Positions 1-8,282 of a stretch of DNA of 35,106 bases are shown piece after piece. The number at the start of each line of letters is the position of its first letter. Within the stretch, counting starts at the first letter, position 1. The notes beneath the pieces were generated by a model. It had not been told where the DNA came from and did not search any database. It saw only the letters and a list, made by a program, of their open reading frames with translations. Location: assembly GCA_046497225.1 (NCBI GenBank), contig JAWOGA010000060.1, positions 1 to 35,106 of the forward strand, written 5' to 3'. The translations under genes and the position numbers were made by a program. The DNA is from JAXHLG01 sp046497225. Lineage in GTDB: Bacteria; Patescibacteriota; Minisyncoccia; Moranbacterales; DUUL01.

Positions 1-839
1 CCGGCTATGCTTGGCATGAGAATATTGGTTGGATTGATTTTAACCCTTCAGGTCCTTACCCTTCATCGCCTAATCACAGTGCTAGAAGAGAAAGCAACAG
101 CGATATATTAACAGGATGGGCTAGAGTAGTGGGGATCCAGCAGGAGCTAGCAGTGGGAAACTCCGGTGGTTGGGAAGGATGGATTAAATTAGAAGATGTT
201 GATTTAAGTGATTTGGATAATTCTTATGCTTGGAATGGGGAGAATTCAGATGGAGGATTAGGTTGGATAAGTTTTGAAAAACTAGTGTTGCCGGGTGTTC
301 CTCAATTCCAGGCTTGCCCGGAGACACCGCCGGCATTGAAAGTTGCCTTAAGTGATGAAGTGGCTAAAGAGGGGGAAAATGACTCTACGGTTAATATTGA
401 TGCCTGGTATGCTGAAACTTTTCTTAAATATGATGACTGCACAGATGTACTAAACATCCCTATTGTTGATAATTTTGATGATAGTAATGGTCGTAAATTA
501 GTTGATGAGGATTCTTCTTGGAGTTTTAATAAAACAACACCGAATAAAAGCCCGGGCTTGGATGGTTCCGATCTTCTGGAGAAGACCGGTAGCGGTGCTG
601 ACAGGCAAATTAAGTCTACAGGTTTAGCGGATGTGGAAAAGGGAACAATAGTTGATGTTGAAATTGATTATACATCTCCTAGTACCGGTGATGATTTGGA
701 GGATGCAGTAGAGGTTTGTATCTATGATTGTTCTTGTGAGGATTCTGACTATTTTGAAGATAGTGATATGTGCGACTGTGGTTGCGGCATTGAAATTGAG
801 GCCAAAAGAGCTCATGGGGAAGGGTGGAAGGAAGATTAA
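1..839 (+). CDS. C-terminal part of a GWI-repeat cell-surface protein (5' truncated)
   Basis: The frame is open from base 3 to the TAA at 837-839, so the gene starts outside the window. At least three copies of an aromatic GWI motif are visible: YAWHENIGWIDF at the start, then a GGWEGWIKL unit, then YAWNGENSDGGLGWISF. Motifs of this kind recur in large secreted proteins of Patescibacteria, where they form beta-rich extracellular modules; the exact function is not known. A Pro/Asp/Ser-rich stretch follows, and the last ~50 residues carry a cysteine cluster (CIYDCSCED, CDCGCG) that could be disulfide-bonded or bind metal. The protein is strongly acidic. A good intrinsic terminator follows directly. 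An ATG-like start at 129 is only an internal codon, because repeat-coding sequence runs upstream of it without a stop. Surface location is inferred; I cannot see the signal peptide. Confidence 0.75.
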   Translation, partial: GYAWHENIGWIDFNPSGPYPSSPNHSARRESNSDILTGWARVVGIQQELAVGNSGGWEGWIKLEDVDLSDLDNSYAWNGENSDGGLGWISFEKLVLPGVPQFQACPETPPALKVALSDEVAKEGENDSTVNIDAWYAETFLKYDDCTDVLNIPIVDNFDDSNGRKLVDEDSSWSFNKTTPNKSPGLDGSDLLEKTGSGADRQIKSTGLADVEKGTIVDVEIDYTSPSTGDDLEDAVEVCIYDCSCEDSDYFEDSDMCDCGCGIEIEAKRAHGEGWKED

Positions 840-870
840 ATTTAAAAAAATCTCTTAAAGTTAAATATTT

Positions 871-898
871 AAAAACCGTGAGTATCTTCACGGTTTTT
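871..898 (+). terminator. Intrinsic terminator of the surface-protein gene
   Basis: An 11-bp perfect stem (AAAAACCGTGA with TCACGGTTTTT) has a 6-nt loop and ends in a T run. It lies 32 nt after the stop codon at 839. Confidence 0.85.
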
Positions 899-900
899 AT

Positions 901-929
901 TTGGTTTTGAGGTATGGTTGTGGTATAGT
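901..929 (+). promoter_or_regulatory. Sigma70-like promoter of the M23 lipoprotein gene
   Basis: TTGGTT, 17-nt spacer, TATAGT, with TGG directly before the -10 (extended -10). It overlaps the upstream TTG (918) that opens the same frame, which argues for the ATG at 990 as the start and a leader of about 55 nt. Confidence 0.6.
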
Positions 930-989
930 TATGAGAATATTGTTTTAGAGTTATGTGGCGCTAAGTTTAATTGTTCACTTCTTTTTATT

Positions 990-1715
990 ATGAATTATTC
1001 AAATTTGAACAAAGCAGTTTTGTTGGCGACTTTTTTTGGGGTATTGTTTTTCGGGGGGTGCATTGATCAAAGCCGGGAACACTTGCCGAAAAATGAAGAT
1101 ATAAAAAATAAAACCGCAAAAGAAACAAGGGAGATCCAGGGCAGCCCTAAAGAGAAAAGAGGGGAAGAAAATGTTGAGACAGAAAAAAAATCCCAAACAA
1201 AAGAAGTATCTTACGAAACAGCCGAGCCGATGAAAAATACTAAAGAAAGAGTTAAAATTAAACCTTTTGGAATCTTTATTACTCCCGATAACTCTCCTCT
1301 GGAAAGAGAACGTTTTTCTGGATATCACACGGGAGCGGACTTTGAGATATTGGAAGGAGAAGAAGAAAAAGACATCCCGGTAAAAGCTGTTTGCCCGGGA
1401 GAAATTTTACAAAAAAGAACCGCCTCTGGCTACGGGGGTTTGATAGCGCAGAGTTGTGAAATTGAAGATAAATCGGTAACTGTTGTTTACGGCCACTTGG
1501 ATATTGAAAGCGTAGATAAGGAAATCGGCGACACCATAAAAGCGGGGAATAGAATTGGATTTTTAGGTAAAGGAGAAAGCGCGGAAACTGACGGTGAGCG
1601 CAAGCACTTGCACTTGGGAATACACAAAGGAGGAGATATTAATATTAAGGGATACGTGGACTCCGAAGAAAAACTCTCTAGCTGGCTGAATCCTTGCGAA
1701 TATGTTTGCCGGTGA
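990..1715 (+). CDS. M23 family (LytM-type) peptidase lipoprotein
   Basis: A 241-aa predicted zinc endopeptidase that would cut peptidoglycan cross-bridges outside the membrane. From the ATG at 990, residues 1-23 form a lipoprotein signal peptide with lipobox FFGGC (Cys24). A charged Lys/Glu linker (about 25-90) follows, then the peptidase domain. The zinc ligands of LytM enzymes look intact: H113 and D117 in HTGAD, and H206/H208 in HLHLG. A YGHLD motif precedes them, as in the family. So it is probably catalytically active, unlike EnvC-type regulators. The frame is also open upstream to a TTG at 918, but that codon sits inside the likely promoter and would put 24 residues before a perfect signal peptide. 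The gene ends in TGA, which shows UGA is a stop here. It probably acts in wall remodelling with the C39 and CAP proteins nearby. Confidence 0.85.
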   Translation: MNYSNLNKAVLLATFFGVLFFGGCIDQSREHLPKNEDIKNKTAKETREIQGSPKEKRGEENVETEKKSQTKEVSYETAEPMKNTKERVKIKPFGIFITPDNSPLERERFSGYHTGADFEILEGEEEKDIPVKAVCPGEILQKRTASGYGGLIAQSCEIEDKSVTVVYGHLDIESVDKEIGDTIKAGNRIGFLGKGESAETDGERKHLHLGIHKGGDINIKGYVDSEEKLSSWLNPCEYVCR

Positions 1716-1734
1716 TTGAGGTTTAAAATTTTGA

Positions 1735-1770
1735 TAAACAAGCATCTGCCAAAAAGAGGATGTTTGTCTT
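1735..1770. terminator. Hairpin between convergent genes (possible terminator)
   Basis: AAACAAGCATC can pair with GATGTTTGTCTT (about 10 bp with one G-U and one mismatch). A competing stem TGCCAAAA/TTTTGGCA overlaps it. It sits between the M23 gene (+) and the small anchored protein gene (-) and may end transcription from either side. Confidence 0.4.
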
Positions 1771-1818
1771 ATTTTGGCATTGAACCGGATTAATTTAATA
1801 TAAAATTTCTTCTTAATT

Positions 1819-2175
1819 TCATTCAGTGGACATTATGACATCTCCGCATTGCTTGGATTCTTGTAGAACTTTAAAAACCTCGTCTATTTTGGGCTCCACG
1901 ACTTGGAAGATCTCTCCGTTTTTTAAGGTGAGCTTCACAGTCCTATCATGTCGCTGGAAAACTTTTTTGACATTGCAATTTTTGATATGCTTTTTGGCGG
2001 CTTTCCATAAATGGCCATCCTCTTTTTCTTTGGCGTTGTGGTTATTTTCGGCATCTTGTATGTTATGATTCCTTTCGTTTTCTCCCGGAGTGTTTTTTGA
2101 AAACAAGGTGATTGTAACAACCAATAATGTAAGTATTGCCAAGAGAATTATTACTCTTTTTGTTTGTTTTTTCAT
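1819..2175 (-). CDS. Small membrane-anchored protein of unknown function
   Basis: 118 aa. Residues 7-25 form one hydrophobic helix (VIILLAILTLLVVTITLFS) behind a Lys/Arg-rich N-terminus, consistent with an uncleaved signal anchor and an outside C-terminal part. A hydrophilic Asn/Glu/Lys linker comes next. The last ~60 residues look like a small alpha/beta unit (VKLTLKNGEIFQVVEP, then a helix) with two Cys, C68 and C110. I do not recognise the family. The convergent M23 gene and the divergent gltX give no functional hint. The N-terminal segment and regular codon use make it a real gene; the opposite-strand frame over this stretch has no protein-like features. Confidence 0.65.
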   Translation of the reverse strand: MKKQTKRVIILLAILTLLVVTITLFSKNTPGENERNHNIQDAENNHNAKEKEDGHLWKAAKKHIKNCNVKKVFQRHDRTVKLTLKNGEIFQVVEPKIDEVFKVLQESKQCGDVIMSTE

Positions 2176-2477
2176 ATTTTTACCTTAATATTTTTATACA
2201 TATGCAAGGATTATAATATGATAAACAAAAAATAGCAATTTAGAGCAGTCACCTAAATTTTTTCTTTCGAGGGATAGTATTTTAGCTTGGTTGCTGGGTT
2301 TTGCTTTTGCGATATAACTTCCTGATTTGCAGTTGTTTATCGATTTTATCGAGTTGCGTTTTTTGTCGTAATAGTAACATTTTTACTTATTGATAATTTA
2401 AACAAAAAAACACTTTGATAAATAACAAAACTCTGGTATAATTCATTAAAACAATGCTTTAAATAAGATTTATACTC
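2176..2477. other. Intergenic stretch between divergent genes; promoter at its right end
   Basis: About 300 bases of AT-rich sequence with no coding potential on either strand. The only clear signal is the gltX promoter at 2415-2442. Confidence 0.6.
2415..2442 (+). promoter_or_regulatory. Promoter of gltX
   Basis: TTGATA, 16-nt spacer, TATAAT, preceded by TGG (extended -10). The predicted leader is about 29 nt. No Shine-Dalgarno sequence precedes the ATG at 2478. Confidence 0.75.
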
Positions 2478-3971
2478 ATGCAAGAACAAGATTTAAATTC
2501 TGAAAAGCAAGTACGTACCAGATTTGCGCCATCTCCAACCGGAATGGTTCATATTGGGAATTTAAGGACCGCTCTTTTCGCTTGGCTATTAGCCAAAAGC
2601 AAGGGAGGTGATTTTTTGGTGAGGATTGAAGATACGGATCAAAAGAGGTTTCAAGAAGAGGCGACTAAAAAAATCTTAGACGCTTTGGATTGGATCGGGA
2701 TAGATATTGATGAAGGCGTTTATTTAAATAAAGACAATCAAGTTAATCAAAAAGGCGGCTGGGGACCTTATATTCAATCTCAGCGACTCGGATTTTACAA
2801 AGAATATGCGGAGAAACTGATAGCGGAAGGAAGGGCTTATTATTGTTTTTGCGATTCTGATCGGCTAAAACAAGTCCGCGAAGAACAGCAATTGCAAAAG
2901 AAGCCACCGATGTATGATGGCGCTTGCAGGGAGACTTCCATTGAAGAGGCGCGCAGGAGAATAGAAAATGGAGAGAGTTGTGTTGTGAGATTGAAAGTTC
3001 CCAAAAATGAAAAAATTGAATTTAAAGACAAAGTTTTCGGAAAAGTTTCTGTGGATAGTGATACCGTAGATGATCAGGTTCTAATTAAGTCTGACGGTTT
3101 TCCTACTTATCACTTGGCAGTGGTGGTGGATGATTATCTAATGGGAATTACGCACATAGTTCGGGGGGAAGATTGGATTCCCAGCGCGCCCAAGCATGTT
3201 TTGTTATATAAGTTTTTGGGCTGGCCGGTGCCGGAATTTGTCCACTTGCCCAATGTTTTAGGAGAGAATAAAAAGAAATTGTCCAAGAGACAAGGAGACG
3301 TTAGCGTGGATGAATTTAATGAGAAAGGCTATCTCCCGGAGGCTATGATGAACTTTTTGGCTCTCCTGGGATGGAACCCAAAAAGTAACCAAGAAATTTT
3401 TTCCAAGGAAGATCTCATAAAAACTTTTGATGAAAAAGGTTTGCATAAAGCCGGAGCGGTGTTTGATTATAAAAAACTGGATTGGATAAACGGATATTAT
3501 ATTAGACAAAAAGATGATGCGGAAATTTATGAATTATGCAAGCCTTATTTGGAAAATTATTTAGCTGAAAACAATTATGATGCCGACGATGAGAAATTAA
3601 AAAAGATCATTATTGTAGAAAAAGAGAGAATGAAGAAATTGGCTGATATTACAGATAACATTCATTTTTATTTTACCTCGCCGGAATATGATAAGGATCT
3701 TTTGCGCTGGAAAGAAATGGGTGATAAAGATCTCAAAGAAGCTTTAGAGAAGATGGAGGAGGCTTTAAAACAAATTGATAATTTTCAAAACTTGGAAGAG
3801 ATCCAAGAAAAGTTGACTCACGCCTGCGGAGAACGGAAAGGAGAACACCTCTGGCCGTTAAGGGTTGCTCTTTCGGGCGAAAAAAGAAGCCCGAGTCCTT
3901 TTGAGATTGCTTGGATTGTCGGCAGGGAAGAGGCTATCAAGAGAGTTGATCTAGCTATAAAAAAGATTTAA
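2478..3971 (+). CDS. gltX: Glutamyl-tRNA synthetase
   Basis: Charges tRNA-Glu with glutamate in the cytoplasm; in bacteria that use GatCAB it often also charges tRNA-Gln. 497 aa, a normal class I length. The HIGH signature is HIGN (residues 25-28) within RFAPSPTGMVHIGNLR, and the KMSKS signature is KLSKR (267-271). A zinc-type module is seen at YYCFC (123, 125) and YDGAC (150); the fourth ligand known from E. coli is not obvious. A short insertion (about 81-93) lies between DEG and the GPYIQSQR motif. The C-terminal helical anticodon-binding domain is complete. The gene has its own promoter and stands alone. Whether it discriminates between the two tRNAs cannot be told from the sequence. A tRNA-Glu(CTC) gene lies at 16850-16921. 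Confidence 0.97.
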   Translation: MQEQDLNSEKQVRTRFAPSPTGMVHIGNLRTALFAWLLAKSKGGDFLVRIEDTDQKRFQEEATKKILDALDWIGIDIDEGVYLNKDNQVNQKGGWGPYIQSQRLGFYKEYAEKLIAEGRAYYCFCDSDRLKQVREEQQLQKKPPMYDGACRETSIEEARRRIENGESCVVRLKVPKNEKIEFKDKVFGKVSVDSDTVDDQVLIKSDGFPTYHLAVVVDDYLMGITHIVRGEDWIPSAPKHVLLYKFLGWPVPEFVHLPNVLGENKKKLSKRQGDVSVDEFNEKGYLPEAMMNFLALLGWNPKSNQEIFSKEDLIKTFDEKGLHKAGAVFDYKKLDWINGYYIRQKDDAEIYELCKPYLENYLAENNYDADDEKLKKIIIVEKERMKKLADITDNIHFYFTSPEYDKDLLRWKEMGDKDLKEALEKMEEALKQIDNFQNLEEIQEKLTHACGERKGEHLWPLRVALSGEKRSPSPFEIAWIVGREEAIKRVDLAIKKI

Positions 3972-4068
3972 TTGCCGAGACTTTTATTGTAGATTAAATG
4001 ACTTTTAAATAAAGCGGAAAAGTTTTGGTTGTTATTTTGCAAATAAGTAAAAAATTAAAAAAGAAAAA

Positions 4069-5487
4069 TTGAAAGTGAAAATTAAAAAAATAAAATTTAC
4101 TATAAGTATCCTTTTACTTTTTGGGGTAATGAATTTTGTTGTTCAAGGATTTGTGTTTGCTAATGAAACCGAAGAGGAGATAGATAAAATAGTTGAAGAG
4201 ATAGAGGAAACTTGTGAGCAAGAAGGGCTTACGGAAGAAGAGTGCGAGCGTGCTATAAAAAAAGCAGAAAAAACAGATGATGAGGCTGATGAACTAAAAC
4301 AAAAAATGAAAAACGCAGAAAGAATGGTGGATCTGAAACAACAGCAGCAAAAAACCCTGCGTAATCAAAAGGAGTTGCTGGACTTACAAATAAATGGATT
4401 GGAAAAAGATATCAACGAAGTAACAGTCAAGATTAATCAAGCCAAGCAGGAGATATCTCAAATTGAATCCCAAATCGGGAGCAAAGAAGAAAATATCACT
4501 GAAGCTAAAAAAAAGCTTTCTGAGATTATCAAAGTGTATCACAGAATAAATCAGGAAATTGAATTAAAAATGATGTCATCTGGCGGAAGTTTAACTCAAA
4601 TTTTTAATCAATCCGAATATTTAAGCCAAACTTCCCGGCAGGTTAAAAATTCTCTGGATACAGTTAAAGAAGAAAAGGAAGAGCTAGACCAAAAGCAAAC
4701 CAAGCTTAAAGAAAAGAAGGAGCAGCTTGATGATAGAGAAAAAGAATTGGCGGGAAAACAGCAAAATTTAAATTCCAAAAAACAAGAGAAACAAACCTTA
4801 ATAGCTAGAACTCAAAATGAGGAAGCTCAATACCAGGCTTTGGTAGATAAAATTGAAAGTCGGATGAAAAGTCTTCTTACTGACATCGAATCTCTTTCTG
4901 ACGCTAAAAAAAGAAGATTAAAAGAAATTCAAGAGGGCGCAATTGACCCCACAAGTGGAACAGCTTCGACTAGTTGGTATTATTCTCAAGGTGATAGTAG
5001 ATGGGGAAAGGATAAGATTGCTGGAACCAGCTTAAGCATGGAAAAATGGGGTTGTGCTATAACGTCAGTAGCAATGGTTTTTACTCATTACGGAAAAAGC
5101 GTTGAGCCGGATGATTTGGCGAAAAAAGTTTCCTTTTTTACGAGTAGTGGTGACATAAAATGGAGAAATCCGGCTAATGATTACGGTATGAAGCTAGAGG
5201 AGAATACCAAGCATACCGGGGTTGATTGGGACGAGGTTGATTATTATATAGATAGAGGACATCCCGTGATTGCTTTTATTGCGTCACCTTCGGGTGCCGG
5301 TCATTATGTAGTTATTCATGGCTACGATGAAGACCACGAGGATTATGTAGTGCATGATCCTTATCCTTGGCCGGGTTTTTCTGGCGAAAGCGCTAATATC
5401 TTGTTGGACACGAGTAAAGAACTGGTTAGCGAGGTTCACAGCGCTTCTGTGATAGTTGACCAAATGATAGTTTATAAGCCGGAATAA
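4069..5487 (+). CDS. Secreted coiled-coil protein with C-terminal C39-like cysteine peptidase domain
   Basis: 472 aa. Residues 1-31 are a signal peptide (Lys-rich start, hydrophobic TISILLLFGVMNF, cleavage near FVFA-N). Residues ~33-290 form long acidic and Gln/Lys-rich coiled coils of the type seen in PcsB, CwlO and EnvC hydrolase scaffolds. Residues ~300-472 match Peptidase_C39_2: YYSQGDSRWG, then Cys329 in WGCAITSVAM, His412 in GHYVVIHGY and Asp in VHDP, so the Cys-His-Asp triad is complete. It probably cleaves peptides or peptidoglycan outside the membrane, perhaps controlled by the coiled coil. The start is TTG at 4069 or GTG at 4075; no ATG lies upstream of the signal peptide and no Shine-Dalgarno is seen. 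No transporter gene is adjacent, so a bacteriocin-leader peptidase role is unlikely. Confidence 0.85.
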   Translation: MKVKIKKIKFTISILLLFGVMNFVVQGFVFANETEEEIDKIVEEIEETCEQEGLTEEECERAIKKAEKTDDEADELKQKMKNAERMVDLKQQQQKTLRNQKELLDLQINGLEKDINEVTVKINQAKQEISQIESQIGSKEENITEAKKKLSEIIKVYHRINQEIELKMMSSGGSLTQIFNQSEYLSQTSRQVKNSLDTVKEEKEELDQKQTKLKEKKEQLDDREKELAGKQQNLNSKKQEKQTLIARTQNEEAQYQALVDKIESRMKSLLTDIESLSDAKKRRLKEIQEGAIDPTSGTASTSWYYSQGDSRWGKDKIAGTSLSMEKWGCAITSVAMVFTHYGKSVEPDDLAKKVSFFTSSGDIKWRNPANDYGMKLEENTKHTGVDWDEVDYYIDRGHPVIAFIASPSGAGHYVVIHGYDEDHEDYVVHDPYPWPGFSGESANILLDTSKELVSEVHSASVIVDQMIVYKPE

Positions 5488-5551
5488 ATTGATTATTTGC
5501 TATTTGTTATTAGCAATTGGGGATTTTGTTGCAGGTTAATAATAAATTTTT

Positions 5552-6142
5552 ATGAACAAAAAACAAGAGAAAATAAAGAACTTTTTAAGAGAGGCTGAAA
5601 AATTAAAACAAGTTAAAAGAAAAACCTATTTATCAAACAAGAAAGAACGAGAAAGCGCGGCTGAGCATAGCTGGGATTTGATTCTGATGGCAATGGCTCT
5701 GCAAGAATATTTTCCCAAAAAAGTTGAAACTCTGAAAATAATAAAAATTTTAGCTGTTCATGATTTAGCGGAAATTGACAACGGCGATGTGTTTGCATTG
5801 GATAAATCCCAAAAAGACAAAAAAATTAAACAAGAAAAAGAAGCTGCGGAGAGGATTTTTAATATTTTACCCAAAAACAAGAAATTGGAATTTTCAAGAT
5901 TATGGCAGGAATATGAAGAGGGCTCTTCCATAGAAGCCAGAGTTGCAAAGGCTATTGATAGAATGGCTCCTATTGCTCAATTCAATGCAAGCCAAGCAAT
6001 TGACAAAAAATTCAAAGTTAGCACCCAAGAATGCTACGATTATGCCATAGAGAGCATTAAAGAGTTTCCAAAATTGAAAAATTATTTTTTGGGGTTAATC
6101 AGGGAAACAGCGAAAATTAAAAAAGATAAAGTTGAATTTTAG
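5552..6142 (+). CDS. HD-domain phosphohydrolase (YfbR/HDDC2-like 5'-deoxynucleotidase)
   Basis: 196 aa, an all-helical HD_3-type protein. The metal-binding residues are visible: H39 in ESAAEHSW, H70-D71 in VHDLAEIDNGD, and D136 in AKAIDRMAP. The E-A-A-E-H-S-W and H-D-x-x-E motifs are typical of YfbR/HDDC2 enzymes, which dephosphorylate deoxynucleoside 5'-monophosphates. Its job here is probably dNMP turnover or salvage, inferred from family only. The 65-nt gap before it contains a hairpin (TTGCTA at 5497-5502 with TAGCAA at 5511-5516). The start is the ATG at 5552; no Shine-Dalgarno is seen. The neighbours are unrelated. Confidence 0.8.
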   Translation: MNKKQEKIKNFLREAEKLKQVKRKTYLSNKKERESAAEHSWDLILMAMALQEYFPKKVETLKIIKILAVHDLAEIDNGDVFALDKSQKDKKIKQEKEAAERIFNILPKNKKLEFSRLWQEYEEGSSIEARVAKAIDRMAPIAQFNASQAIDKKFKVSTQECYDYAIESIKEFPKLKNYFLGLIRETAKIKKDKVEF

Positions 6143-6183
6143 TTTTAATGACAGGCGGGGGAGGGAATTTCAATAACAGAAAT

Positions 6184-6212
6184 TTGACAAATAATGTTTT
6201 TTATTGTTAAAT
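6184..6212 (+). promoter_or_regulatory. Candidate promoter of the small Cys-protein gene
   Basis: TTGACA, 17-nt spacer, TTAAAT. It lies inside the loop of a long inverted repeat (AGGGAATT at 6162-6169 with AATTCCCT at 6220-6227). The -35 is perfect and the -10 is weak. Confidence 0.4.
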
Positions 6213-6368
6213 AAATCTTAATTCCCTATTTTTGGCATTTAGCAGGGAAGCGGGGATGAAATAGTTATTTGAAAAATCGATTAAAATGAAAAATTGGATT
6301 TGCATATTTGCAAATAAAGGAAGCGGCGGTTGAGTTTAAAAAATTTAAAATCTCGGGAGGAAGAGTTT

Positions 6369-6710
6369 ATGGAAAACGTAGCAGAAGAATCATCAACATC
6401 ATTAATTTCTGGCTTTTTAAATGATTTGGTTTTAACGGCTAAGTATTTCCAGAAGTTATACTTCCAAAAGGACGATTACAACTTTATTTCCGATGAAGAG
6501 TGTGCTGGATTTGCTCCAGTCGGAGAAAAAAAGGTGATTTGTCACTGTGCTGGCAAAAAGCACATGGAAAAAACTTGCAGAAAATTTTTGATTTACAAAG
6601 CTACCTTTGAAGGATTAGAAGCAAATTCCATGAAGATTGTAGATCAAGAAAATGTTGGTAATAAGAAAGCAATTACTATAATTCAACCGTACAGAATCAG
6701 GAAAAATTAA
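6369..6710 (+). CDS. Small cysteine-containing protein of unknown function
   Basis: 113 aa from the ATG at 6369. GGGAGG at 6355-6360 stands 8 nt before this ATG, a strong Shine-Dalgarno, which is rare in this window and decides the start. The frame also allows a TTG at 6330, behind a weaker AAAGGA. The N-terminal half is helical with hydrophobic stretches. The middle holds four cysteines and a histidine (EECAGFAP, then VICHCAGKKHMEKTC), a spacing that could bind Zn or Fe-S. The C-terminus is basic. No signal peptide is present and I do not recognise the family. The gene has its own candidate promoter and terminator, so it is a single-gene unit. Confidence 0.65.
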   Translation: MENVAEESSTSLISGFLNDLVLTAKYFQKLYFQKDDYNFISDEECAGFAPVGEKKVICHCAGKKHMEKTCRKFLIYKATFEGLEANSMKIVDQENVGNKKAITIIQPYRIRKN

Positions 6711-6742
6711 GTTAAAGTTAATTGTGTAGAGGTTTTAAAACC

Positions 6743-6773
6743 CGGAAGCGGTATTTATCGAAATCCGCTTCCG
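6743..6773 (+). terminator. Intrinsic terminator after the small Cys-protein gene
   Basis: CGGAAGCGG pairs with CCGCTTCCG. An inner ATTT/AAAT extension closes on a 4-nt loop (ATCG). A T-rich stretch follows a few bases later. Confidence 0.7.
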
Positions 6774-7012
6774 ATCAAATCCAATTTTTTGTTTTAGAAA
6801 TAACCAAGCTTCAAGTATCTAAGTTTTGAAACATTTAGCCGACCTTCCAATCCTTGGTGTTGAGAAAATTAAATATATGATGTCGCAAAATATACATTGT
6901 GCGACGCTTAATATATAAACAAAAAACAACATTAACTATAAAAACTATTGAGTCTATCTTTAATGCTCTTCTGATTTTATTGTGCCCCGCTCTTTTTGTT
7001 TCTGATTTACTT
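6774..7012. other. Non-coding stretch before the RecB-like nuclease gene
   Basis: No open frame with protein character on either strand. The only structure I see is a 6-bp stem, GTCGCA at 6882-6887 with TGCGAC at 6900-6905. I see no known RNA in it. Confidence 0.5.
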
Positions 7013-7021
7013 TGCTATAAT
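7013..7021 (+). promoter_or_regulatory. Extended -10 promoter of the RecB-like nuclease gene
   Basis: TGCTATAAT, 27 nt before the ATG at 7048. No good -35 is visible, which is usual for extended -10 promoters. Confidence 0.55.
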
Positions 7022-7047
7022 TCAATTATAATAATTATTGTTTTTTC

Positions 7048-8187
7048 ATGAATACTTCCTATTCGGCTTTAAATTCTTTTCAGACTTGTCCGCTTAAATA
7101 CAAATATGAAGCTATTGATAAAATAAAATCCAAGAAAAAATCTCCTGAGGCTCAATTTGGGACACTTGTTCATGATGTGATGAAATTTATTCATACCGGA
7201 AATTTTACCCTCCCTACTCAAAAAGAGGCTTTGGAGTATTTTGCTAAAAATTGGATTTCGGATGCTTTTAAGGATGAGTTTCAGGAGCGTTCCGCTTTTG
7301 CTCAAGGTGTCAAAATTATTCAGGATTATTATAAAAAAAATGACCCCAATAAGTTTCAAATAGTTGATTTGGAATCGCGATTTTCTGTTGATGTGCAACA
7401 AGATGGTGAAATGCATATAATATCCGGGATCATTGATAGGATTGACAAAACCGAGAAGGGTTTTGAAATAATTGACTACAAAACTTCCAATAAACTCCCG
7501 CCTCAATCATCAGTGGATGAGGACTTGCAATTATTGATCTATTTGATGGCTTTCTTAAAAAGATACCCCGATTTTTCAAGAAATCCGGAAAATATAAAAC
7601 TAAGCCTTTATTATCTAAAACATGGAACCAAACTTTCAACATATAAGACGGCTCAACAGCTAGAAGAAAACAAGGTAAACATTTTTGATCTTTTGGAGGA
7701 GATAAAAAAGTCTGATTTTCAGCCGAGTGTTTCGGCTTTGTGTGATTGGTGCGATTTTCAAGAAATATGCCCTATGTGGAAACATAAATTCAAGGAAGAA
7801 AAAAAGACCCCCACCGAACAAGAAAAAAAACAAATTATGGAGCAATATCTTGTTTTGCAGGACAAAATTAAGCAAGAAAAAAAACAAATTATGGAATTGC
7901 AGCAGAGAATTTTGGAAATTATGGAAGATGAAAAGGCCGATCGCTTGTTTAGCGAAAACAAAATTATTGCTAAAAAACCGTACAAAACTTATGAGTATGA
8001 TGAAGAAATAGTTAAAAATGTTTTAGATGAGGCTGGTTTATGGCAAGAAGTTTTAAAATTGGATAAAACCAAGCTTAAAAAAGTTGCCTCTACTCTGCCC
8101 CCGAATCTTAAAAGGACCATAGAGAGCGCCAAATACATTAGCAAAGAAAGCTGGGGTTTGAGCGTTAAAGAGAATAAAAACAAATAA
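7048..8187 (+). CDS. RecB-family PD-(D/E)XK nuclease with 4Fe-4S cluster
   Basis: 379 aa. The nuclease motifs appear in order: H42 in GTLVHD, D130 in GIIDRID, D143 and K145 in EIIDYKTS, and Q161/Y165 in the QxxxY motif (QLLIY). Four cysteines placed as in AddB and Cas4 (C14 near the N-terminus; C232, C235 and C241 in CDWCDFQEIC) should hold an Fe-S cluster that ties the ends of the domain together. This matches the PDDEXK_1 family. A coiled coil (about 247-310) and a C-terminal ~65-residue domain follow. No helicase motifs are present, so it is a stand-alone nuclease, probably for DNA repair or end processing. No cas genes or repeat array are nearby, so a CRISPR role is not supported. No Shine-Dalgarno. 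Confidence 0.85.
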   Translation: MNTSYSALNSFQTCPLKYKYEAIDKIKSKKKSPEAQFGTLVHDVMKFIHTGNFTLPTQKEALEYFAKNWISDAFKDEFQERSAFAQGVKIIQDYYKKNDPNKFQIVDLESRFSVDVQQDGEMHIISGIIDRIDKTEKGFEIIDYKTSNKLPPQSSVDEDLQLLIYLMAFLKRYPDFSRNPENIKLSLYYLKHGTKLSTYKTAQQLEENKVNIFDLLEEIKKSDFQPSVSALCDWCDFQEICPMWKHKFKEEKKTPTEQEKKQIMEQYLVLQDKIKQEKKQIMELQQRILEIMEDEKADRLFSENKIIAKKPYKTYEYDEEIVKNVLDEAGLWQEVLKLDKTKLKKVASTLPPNLKRTIESAKYISKESWGLSVKENKNK

Positions 8188-8282
8188 ATCTTCGGATAAT
8201 TTTAATTCCGTAGTTAAATTTTACCTGTTCAGGCTTGCTTCTTAAAAAATTATTCCCTTGTGTTATAAATCAAAATGGTAAA

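Noticed and set aside
918..990. TTG at 918 as start of the M23 gene
   Set aside because: It overlaps a good promoter and would put 24 non-signal residues before a perfect lipoprotein signal peptide.
4069..5487. C39 protein as a bacteriocin-processing ABC transporter peptidase
   Set aside because: It is secreted, lacks ABC and transmembrane transporter domains, and no bacteriocin precursor is nearby.
7048..8187. RecB-like nuclease as Cas4
   Set aside because: It shares the Fe-S/nuclease layout, but is longer, has a coiled-coil extension, and there is no CRISPR or cas gene nearby.
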